Below are positions 1 through 6,736 of a stretch of 9,190 bases of DNA, piece by piece. The stretch spans positions 1 through 9,190 of the forward strand of contig JAFGRR010000183.1 in assembly GCA_016935035.1 (NCBI GenBank). The letters run 5' to 3'. A model generated the notes under the pieces. The model saw only the letters and a list, made by a program, of their open reading frames with translations. It was not told the origin of the DNA and made no database searches. Made by a program: the position numbers and the translations under genes. Numbering within the stretch: the stretch's first letter is position 1; every line of letters starts with the position of its first letter. Origin of the DNA: Phycisphaerae bacterium. GTDB lineage: Bacteria; Planctomycetota; Phycisphaerae; UBA1845; Fen-1342.

Positions 1-2079
1 CTCGTCTTGCTGTATGCGGGTTCGTACATGCGAACGGACCCGCGACTGGGCCGGCTTTGCGGTCTGCTACTGCTCTTTCTCGGCGCGATGCTGGGCGTCG
101 TCTTCAGCGACGACGTATTTGTTCTTTTCGTCTTTTGGGAACTGACGAGCATCGCGTCGTACCTGCTGATCGGCTTCAAGCACGAAAAGCAGGAGGCCAG
201 GGAGGCCGCTCGCCAAGCTCTGCTGGTGACGGGGGCCGGCGGTCTGGCGCTGTTGGCCGGGCTCGTATTGCTCACAATCGCCGCCAGCCAGACGGGAGTA
301 TCCGCGGCAGAGGTATCGCGCATCTCGGTTCTGGCCACAGTCGATCTGTCCAGGCACGCGCTCTTTGTACCGGTTTTGCTGTTGATCGTGCTCGGGGCCT
401 TCTCGAAGTCGGCCCAGATGCCCCTGCACTTCTGGCTACCGAACGCCATGACGGCCCCAACGCCAGTGTCAGCCTACTTGCACTCGGCCACGATGGTGAA
501 GGCCGGCATATTCCTGCTGGCCCGGATGAACCCGGTGTTCGGCGGCAGTTTGCTATGGCACCTGCTCCTGACGGCGACTGGGGCCATCACTATGCTCATC
601 GCTGCCGCGATGGCTGCCGGACAAACGGATCTCAAGCGCATCCTGGCGTACACCACGGTCAGCGTGCTGGGAACATTGACGATGCTGATTGGCGTCGGCA
701 CCGAGCTGGCGATCAAGGCCGCCGTCGTGTTCCTCGTCGCTCACGCCTGCTACAAGGCGGCGCTTTTCATGATCGCTGGCAGTCTGGAGCACGCAACCGG
801 CACGCGCGACATCCGTCAGCTCAGCGGGCTGTTTCGCGTTATGCCCGTGACCGCGATTTCCGGGATGCTGGCGGCGCTCAGCATGGCCGGCGCGCCGCCG
901 TTGTTCGGGTTCATCGGCAAGGAACTGCTGCTCAAGGCCAAGCTCGATCTCGAGTACCTCGGGGTAGTCCTCATTCTTGTTGCCAGCCTCGCGAACGTCT
1001 TCCTGATCGCGATGGCGCTCGTCGTAGCCGTGTGGCCGTTCTTCGGTCGCCGCAGTGCCGTTGCCCAATCGGCCCACGAGGCGCCCTTCCTGATGCTGGT
1101 CGGTCCGCTGCTGCTCGCTGCAACCGGGCTTTTTGTCGGTTTGATTCCAGGCGCGTTTGACAGCGCGCTGGGATCCGCCACGGCGACGGCGATTGGCGGG
1201 CGCCCCATCGTAATGGAACTGAAGCTCTGGCATGGCGTGAGTCCGGTTGCTTTGACTGCGCTTGGGATCAGTATCGTCACGTTGACCACTGGCTTCGTGC
1301 TGTACCTGCGACTGCGTGAGTGGCTCGCACACATCGCGGTTGCAGTAGGGCGCCTCGGCCAACGCGGCCCGGCGCGGATCTACGACGTAGCGTTTGCCGG
1401 CCTGCTTGCACTGGCCGATCGGGTCACACGTCTAACTCAAACCGGAAGCTTGCGTCAGTATGTGCGTGTGATTCTGCTCACGCTGATCTTGACTTGCCTG
1501 TATCCTCTCGGCCGCTGTTTTCCAGCTAGCGATGAGCTTTCCAGTGCTTGGTATTGGCACGAGATCCTGCTGGTGCTACTGACGCTTGTCGGCGCCATAG
1601 CAGCCGTCTTCTCTCGGTCACGCATGTCATCCGTCGCGCTGCTGGGGATCACGGGACTGGTTATCGCGATTCTCTTCGCGCTATTCAGTGCGCCCGACCT
1701 GGCCATCACGCAGATCATGGTCGAGGCCCTGACCGTCATACTGCTCGTATTGATCTTCTACCGCCTGCCGGAATTCACCGGGCTCCGGGCGCGTCTGGCC
1801 CGCCTCGGTGACGCGTTGGTGGCTCTGGCTGCCGGCGCCATCATGGCGGGGCTCGTCCTCGCGACGGCCGCCCTGCACTTGCCGTCCACCATCAGCGAGC
1901 AACTGGCGCGCATGTCCAAGCCGGAGGCCTATGGTCGCAACATCGTCAACGTCATCTTGGTGGATTTCCGCGCGCTGGACACGCTGGGCGAAATCACCGT
2001 CGTCGCCGTCGCTGGGCTGGGCGTGTACGCCCTGATCAAGCTCCGGCACCGGCGAAAGGCCGGTGGAGGTGCTTCGTGA
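1..2079 (+). CDS. mrpA: Mrp Na+/H+ antiporter subunit A (5' end cut by window)
   Basis: Large antiporter-like subunit of the Mrp complex, in the cytoplasmic membrane; related to NuoL of complex I. The frame is open from base 1, so about 95 N-terminal residues lie upstream, judging from my recollection of Bacillus MrpA. Seen here: the LLLFLGAMLGVV stretch; the membrane glutamate of FWELTS (codon 139-141); the lysine of GAFSKSAQMP (406-408); the loop PTPVSAYLHSATMVKAG with His 481-483 and Lys 499-501; AHACYKAALFM with Lys 754-756; and GFIGKELLLK. These are the residues expected for proton translocation in this family. The C-terminal part carries the MrpA-specific extension, with SAPDLAITQIMVEALT and NVILVDFRALDTLGE, which separates it from NuoL or MrpD. 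It ends at TGA 2077-2079, overlapping the mrpB start. MrpB follows as its own gene, so this is not the fused A-B form. Identification is secure; only the true start is unseen. Confidence 0.96.
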   Translation, partial: LVLLYAGSYMRTDPRLGRLCGLLLLFLGAMLGVVFSDDVFVLFVFWELTSIASYLLIGFKHEKQEAREAARQALLVTGAGGLALLAGLVLLTIAASQTGVSAAEVSRISVLATVDLSRHALFVPVLLLIVLGAFSKSAQMPLHFWLPNAMTAPTPVSAYLHSATMVKAGIFLLARMNPVFGGSLLWHLLLTATGAITMLIAAAMAAGQTDLKRILAYTTVSVLGTLTMLIGVGTELAIKAAVVFLVAHACYKAALFMIAGSLEHATGTRDIRQLSGLFRVMPVTAISGMLAALSMAGAPPLFGFIGKELLLKAKLDLEYLGVVLILVASLANVFLIAMALVVAVWPFFGRRSAVAQSAHEAPFLMLVGPLLLAATGLFVGLIPGAFDSALGSATATAIGGRPIVMELKLWHGVSPVALTALGISIVTLTTGFVLYLRLREWLAHIAVAVGRLGQRGPARIYDVAFAGLLALADRVTRLTQTGSLRQYVRVILLTLILTCLYPLGRCFPASDELSSAWYWHEILLVLLTLVGAIAAVFSRSRMSSVALLGITGLVIAILFALFSAPDLAITQIMVEALTVILLVLIFYRLPEFTGLRARLARLGDALVALAAGAIMAGLVLATAALHLPSTISEQLARMSKPEAYGRNIVNVILVDFRALDTLGEITVVAVAGLGVYALIKLRHRRKAGGGAS
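2065..2069 (+). promoter_or_regulatory. Ribosome binding site for mrpB
   Basis: GGAGG lies 6 bases before the GTG at 2076, inside the last codons of mrpA. It supports GTG 2076 as the mrpB start. The GTGA stop-start overlap suggests translational coupling between A and B. Confidence 0.7.
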
Positions 2080-2483
2080 ATTCACTCGTCTTCCGAACCA
2101 CCACGCGGGCCGTGACCCCTCTGCTGTTGGCCTTCTCATTGTTCATGTTGATGCGCGGCCACAACGAGCCGGGCGGCGGGTTCATCGGCGGCCTCCTGGC
2201 GGTCACGGCCTTCGCGCTGTACGCGCTGGCGTTTGACGCCGGCCAGGCCCGCGCGCTACTTCGGGTACAGCCGCGAACGCTGACAGCAATCGGGCTCGTC
2301 CTGGCGGTTGCCAGCGGCTGTCTTGCCTGGCTAGCCGGGCAGCCCTTCCTGGCCGGTTTGTGGCTGCCCTTCGACCTGCCGGCCGAGCTGAAGCTCGGCA
2401 CCGTGCTTTTGTTTGATATCGGTGTCTACCTGGTGGTGCTCGGCGCCGCACTGCTCGTGTTGCTAACGTTGGGCGAGGAATAG
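2076..2483 (+). CDS. mrpB: Mrp Na+/H+ antiporter subunit B
   Basis: Small hydrophobic subunit (135 aa) of the Mrp antiporter, with about four membrane segments. The family hallmark is the N-terminal GHNEPGGGFIGGL at residues 28-40, followed by a membrane helix. The C-terminal helix has LLFDIGVYLVVLGAALL (residues 111-127) with a buried Asp at 114. The length matches stand-alone MrpB proteins (roughly 135-145 aa). The start is GTG 2076, chosen because a GGAGG sits 6 bases upstream and the codon overlaps the mrpA stop. mrpC begins 2 bases after the stop. MrpB probably packs near the C-terminal part of MrpA in the Na+ path; that role is family knowledge, not visible in the sequence. Confidence 0.95.
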   Translation: MNSLVFRTTTRAVTPLLLAFSLFMLMRGHNEPGGGFIGGLLAVTAFALYALAFDAGQARALLRVQPRTLTAIGLVLAVASGCLAWLAGQPFLAGLWLPFDLPAELKLGTVLLFDIGVYLVVLGAALLVLLTLGEE

Positions 2484-2485
2484 AC

Positions 2486-2833
2486 GTGTTTGTTGTCATG
2501 GCACTGCTGGTCGGCGCTCTCTACGCGGCAGCTTTCTACCTGCTGTTAGCGCGTAGCACTGTCAAGCTCATCTTCGGGCTGCTGCTGCTCGGCCATGCGG
2601 CTAACCTGCTGATCTTCTCGGCGGGTGGCCTCGTGCGGGCCAATCCGGCAATCGTGCCCCCCGGCGCCGAGAGTCCGTTGCCGGGTTACGCCGATCCGAT
2701 TCCTCAGGCGCTGATCCTCACCGCGATCGTGATCAGCTTCGCCGTGCTTGCGTTCGCGGCGGTGCTCGTGAAGCGCGCGTACGTTGAGAGCGGCACAGAC
2801 GATTCGGAGGAGATGCGAGCTAGCGAGCAATAA
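2486..2833 (+). CDS. mrpC: Mrp Na+/H+ antiporter subunit C (NuoK-like)
   Basis: Three-helix subunit (115 aa), homologous to NuoK of complex I and joining the A and D halves of the antiporter. Diagnostic motifs are KLIFGLLLLGHAANLLIF (residues 27-44) and DPIPQALILTAIVISFA (residues 70-86); the second is nearly invariant in MrpC and distinguishes it from NuoK. The C-terminal tail after about residue 97 is polar and acidic (SGTDDSEE), likely cytoplasmic. The start is GTG 2486, two bases after the mrpB stop, with GAGGAA at 2475-2480 as a purine-rich ribosome site. Length is normal for the family. Another in-frame ATG lies four codons further on and cannot be excluded as the start. Confidence 0.95.
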   Translation: MFVVMALLVGALYAAAFYLLLARSTVKLIFGLLLLGHAANLLIFSAGGLVRANPAIVPPGAESPLPGYADPIPQALILTAIVISFAVLAFAAVLVKRAYVESGTDDSEEMRASEQ

Positions 2834-2835
2834 CC

Positions 2836-4400
<1,565 letters not shown>

Positions 4401-4404
<4 letters not shown>

Positions 4405-4874
4405 AGGTCCTTCTGCTGAACCTGACACTGATGGCTTTGTGGGTCGCGTCGACCGGCGAGTTTACCTACGCCAATAGTGCGCTTGGCTTCCTGGTTGGAT
4501 TCATTGTGCTCTGGTGGCTGCAACCGCTGCTGGGTTCAACGGCGTATTTTCGCAAGCTCCCTCTGGCCGTGTGGTTCAGCCTGCTGTTCTTGTGGGAGGT
4601 ACTGAAATCCAACCTGCGCGTCGCGTGGGACGTAATCACGCCCCGTAAGTTTCGGCAGCCGGGTATCGTGGCGGTGCCGCTTGATGCGGAGACCGACCTG
4701 GAGATCGCGGTGCTCGCGAACCTGATCACATTGACACCGGGCAGTCTCAGCATCGACGTCTCGGAAGACCGTCGCACGCTGTACGTACACGCGATGTTCG
4801 TCAGCGACCCGGATCAGGTGCGTAGAGAGATCAAACGACGTTTTGAACGCTGGACTCTGGCGATGCTGCGTTAG
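4401..4874 (+). CDS. mrpE: Mrp Na+/H+ antiporter subunit E
   Basis: 157-aa subunit with two or three N-terminal membrane helices followed by a cytoplasmic alpha/beta domain. Family marks: LFLWEVLKSNLRVAWDVITP (residues 62-81), then VAVPLDAETDLEIAVLANLI (90-109), the highly conserved ITLTPGSLSIDVS (109-121), and TLYVHAM (126-132). Length is typical (about 155-165 aa). ATG 4401 overlaps the mrpD TGA as ATGA and is preceded by GAGAAGGA (4387-4394) at a spacing of 6, which fixes the start. It is required for a full complex in characterised systems; its exact role in transport is unclear. Confidence 0.95.
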
Positions 4875-4898
4875 GGCAACCGTGTAAGTGATGTCGAC

Positions 4899-5159
4899 AT
4901 GACGATGTTCGTGAACATCATGATTGGGCTCCTGGCCCTCGCCATCGCATTGGCGGCGATCCGGCTTGTGCGAGGTCCGGGACTGGCCAACCGCGTGGTG
5001 GCACTGGATGTCATCGCAGTGCTTGGGGCAGCGTTAACTGCGTTGTTCGCTATTCACTTTGACCTGCGCGTCTTCCTGGATGTGACCATCGTCCTGGCGT
5101 TGGTTAGCTTCGTCGGAACAGTGGCGTTTTCTTATTACATTCAGCGGGGGGCGCATTAA
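4899..5159 (+). CDS. mrpF: Mrp Na+/H+ antiporter subunit F
   Basis: Three-helix membrane subunit of 86 aa, normal length for MrpF. Recognised from RLVRGPGLANRVVALDVIA (residues 22-40), which includes the conserved membrane Asp37, and FLDVTIVLALVSFVGTVAFS (59-78) with Asp61. It follows mrpE after 24 bases, the largest gap in this operon, and has only a weak purine site (TAAGTGA, 4885-4891). ATG 4899 is used here; ATG 4905 is in frame two codons later and is an alternative. The stop TAA overlaps the mrpG start as TAATG. Confidence 0.94.
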   Translation: MTMFVNIMIGLLALAIALAAIRLVRGPGLANRVVALDVIAVLGAALTALFAIHFDLRVFLDVTIVLALVSFVGTVAFSYYIQRGAH

Positions 5160-5503
5160 TGCCGACGGTGATCGACAGCCTGATCATCATTCTGCTCGCC
5201 GTAGGCGGTTTGTTCAGTCTCCTGGCCGCAGTGGGAATCCTGGTCATGCCAGACGTCTACACGCGTATGCAGGCTGCCAGTAAGGCGGTCACGTGCGGCG
5301 CGACGTCGATCTTGCTTGCGGCGGCCTTGCACTTCCAAGACGCCAGCGTCGTGGCGCGCTGCCTGCTGGGGTGCGTATTCCTATTCGTCACGATTCCCGT
5401 GGCCTCGCACCTTATCGCCCGCGCCGCGTATCGTGCACGCGAACCTCTGGCGCCGAAAACATCCGTCGACGAACTCGCCGCGCACAGCGAGGATTCGACG
5501 TGA
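5159..5503 (+). CDS. mrpG: Mrp Na+/H+ antiporter subunit G
   Basis: Last gene of the operon, 114 aa with three membrane helices and a polar C-terminal tail. The hallmark GILVMPDVYTRMQAASKA (residues 26-43) is nearly diagnostic of MrpG. The third helix has VFLFVTIPVASHLIARAAYR (73-92). ATG 5159 shares its A with the mrpF stop codon; a run of six G (5146-5151) sits 7 bases upstream and could serve as the ribosome site. The C-terminal 20 residues are hydrophilic and variable, as usual. No further operon gene follows on this strand; the next 1.2 kb is gene-poor. Confidence 0.95.
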   Translation: MPTVIDSLIIILLAVGGLFSLLAAVGILVMPDVYTRMQAASKAVTCGATSILLAAALHFQDASVVARCLLGCVFLFVTIPVASHLIARAAYRAREPLAPKTSVDELAAHSEDST

Positions 5504-5580
5504 TGGGCCGGCCATCGCAACCTCGGTCTCAAAACGCGTTCGCCGCAAACCATGGCTCGCAACGCCTTGGCAATACAGAC

Positions 5581-5599
5581 GGCGCGTACGTCCCGCGCC
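5581..5599 (+). terminator. Possible hairpin downstream of mrpG
   Basis: A perfect 6-bp stem, GGCGCG (5581-5586) with CGCGCC (5594-5599), and a 7-base loop, starting 78 bases after the mrpG stop. There is no following T-run, so it is not a classic intrinsic terminator. It may mark the end of the mrp transcript or be chance in GC-rich DNA. Confidence 0.25.
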
Positions 5600-5815
5600 A
5601 GGAGTGACCAACTCTGGCTGGTAGCTGGACCGAGTGTGTAAACGCCGGTTGAATATTGCAGCGCCTAGCGGGTGAAAAGTGCAGCGCTGATGGGAAGAGG
5701 ATAAGAGTGAGGGTGCCCTCGTGCTCCAGCTTAAAGAAGACGGCCTTCCGTTCCTCGTCAGACATTTGGCGCAAGGAAGTTGATAACGGCACAATCTGCG
5801 ATGTAAGGCCATTCG

Positions 5816-6184
5816 CTATTTCCTGGCGCCGTCCCAGTATTTCAGGCTGCAGCGGTACGAATCTTGGCCGCTCCTTCCGCCGATCAGCAATCTCCGGATC
5901 GGGTAGGCGCTGAGTTCGTCGATCGTCAACACCTGACCAGGTCCATCGCCCATCACCCTGCTCCAGCAGCCCTCGAGCCGAATCGAAGTGGCCTCGTAAC
6001 TCCGGGTTATCATGTCTTGCTGCTGGTTGCTGCCAATCGAGTTCGCAAACGCTGTAGGCTCCGTGCAATCCTGCTGTGTCCGATCGAAAACGGCCCAACA
6101 AAGGTGCGTCGGATCTGAGGCACGCGATGCGCGCCCGTCGTTCCTGGCCCCCGTTGATGTGACGCGGGGGGCTGCTCGAGGGTC
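5816..6184 (-). pseudogene. Possible remnant of an unidentified coding sequence
   Basis: A minus-strand frame open from an in-frame TAA at 6185-6187 to a TAG at 5816-5818 (122 codons). Its composition looks more like a real protein than the overlapping frames do, with segments such as DPTHLCWAVFDRTQQD, SYEATSIRLEG and GQVLTIDELSAYPIRRLLIGG minus its last residue. The first ATG in the frame is at 6013, part-way along, with no good ribosome site. The downstream minus-strand sequence continues in another frame with a protein-like piece starting at ATG 5765 (MSDEERKAVFFKLE). This pattern would fit a decayed gene or genes with frameshifts, but I recognise no family, and chance open frames are frequent in GC-rich DNA. 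Confidence 0.2.
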
Positions 6185-6324
6185 TTAACGGCGGGATTGC
6201 GTATACGCGCGGGACGGTACCAAGGGTCCCGCCTGCCTGGGTGGGATTCACCAGCAGCTCGTTCCTCTCTCCCGCGTGATCGGAGACAATGGTCTGCAGC
6301 GTGTGAAAGCGGTCGGGGGTTTCT

Positions 6325-6576
6325 TCATTCGATGTTTGGGCGGGGGGCCCGAACCATGGTCACGATGCCTGTCTCGATCGCAGTTGGCAAGAACTCCCAA
6401 GCCTCAGCCAACTCGGCGAATTCGGGGTCGCGCCGCAGCGACACCAAGCAGGACACCAAGCTCGGATCGCCGAGATCGTAAGTGTTTGCCAATTGACTGG
6501 TTAGATCGCTGCCACCGCCCATTCCCAAGCTGGCCGCTGTCCTTGTCCACCGCTTTGGCCAGTAGATGGCACGCAC
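6325..6576 (-). CDS. Small hypothetical protein with a planctomycete-type C-terminal motif (possibly a fragment)
   Basis: An 83-codon frame from GTG 6576 to TGA 6325-6327. A stop two codons upstream (6583-6585) bounds it, so the N-terminus is short or was lost. The last 40 or so residues read like real coding sequence: DPSLVSCLVSLRRDPEFAEL, then AEAWEFLPTAIETGIVTMVRA. This fits a pattern I know from planctomycete ORFs, roughly D-P-x-L/F-A-x-L-x-x-A-W-x-x-L-P-x-A-I-x-x-G-I-V-x-M-V-R-A, often found as the last segment of short hypothetical proteins or at the end of proteins encoded near integrases. Function is unknown. The first 25 residues (WPKRWTRTAAS and around) are less convincing and may be out-of-frame sequence, suggesting a truncated gene. 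No neighbouring integrase is visible. Confidence 0.4.
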   Translation of the reverse strand: MRAIYWPKRWTRTAASLGMGGGSDLTSQLANTYDLGDPSLVSCLVSLRRDPEFAELAEAWEFLPTAIETGIVTMVRAPRPNIE

Positions 6577-6723
6577 ACACAGTCAGACCGAGAATCCACG
6601 ACCACCGGACCATGCTGGACGCGGTCGGTGTGCCGCCATCAATCCGCTCGTCAGAGTGCCCGCGATGGTCCAAAATGCTCACTGGGTGACGGACGGGCCC
6701 GCTCGCGGCGGCCACGCTCTTTC

Positions 6724-6728
6724 GGGAG
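6724..6728 (+). promoter_or_regulatory. Ribosome binding site for the beta-helix/GH16 gene
   Basis: GGGAG lies 8 bases before ATG 6737. Together with the signal peptide beginning at that ATG, it favours this start over the in-frame GTG at 6686. Confidence 0.6.
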
Positions 6729-6736
6729 TTTGCAGC

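Larger units (their letters stand above)
5504..6736. other. Gene-poor region between the mrp operon and the beta-helix/GH16 gene
   Basis: About 1.2 kb with no confidently identified gene. It contains a GC hairpin (5581-5599), a 369-base minus-strand open stretch with protein-like composition (5816-6184), and a short minus-strand ORF (6325-6576). The longest open minus-strand frame (5529-6251) is rich in Arg, Pro and Gly, as expected of a spurious frame in GC-rich DNA, except for a short stretch around 5720-5765 reading MSDEERKAVFFKLEHEG. A small inverted repeat (GGGAC 6211-6215 / GTCCC 6226-6230) is also present. I see no tRNA, no transposase and no clear promoter. The region looks like a boundary between unrelated gene blocks with remnants of former genes. 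Confidence 0.6.

Noticed and set aside
553..1362. 269-codon minus-strand frame antisense to mrpA.
   Set aside because: It is rich in Arg, Gln, His and Gly with no domain pattern, lies wholly inside a well-conserved gene, and is a typical mirror frame in GC-rich DNA.
7..2079. TTG at position 7 as the start of mrpA.
   Set aside because: The frame is open to base 1 and the first residues align to an internal membrane segment of MrpA. The true start lies upstream of the window.
6607..6671. 7-bp inverted repeat GGACCAT (6607-6613) / ATGGTCC (6665-6671) upstream of the beta-helix gene.
   Set aside because: The 51-base spacing and short arms are easily chance; no accompanying operator symmetry or promoter elements were seen.
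6276..6689. 137-codon plus-strand frame in the gap before the beta-helix gene.
   Set aside because: Its composition is Arg/Ser/Pro-rich, and it is opposite the minus-strand ORF with the convincing C-terminal motif.
5504..6736. Search for a tRNA, CRISPR array, insertion sequence or riboswitch in the gene-poor region.
   Set aside because: No regularly spaced repeats, cloverleaf with CCA end, transposase motif or terminal inverted repeats were found by eye.
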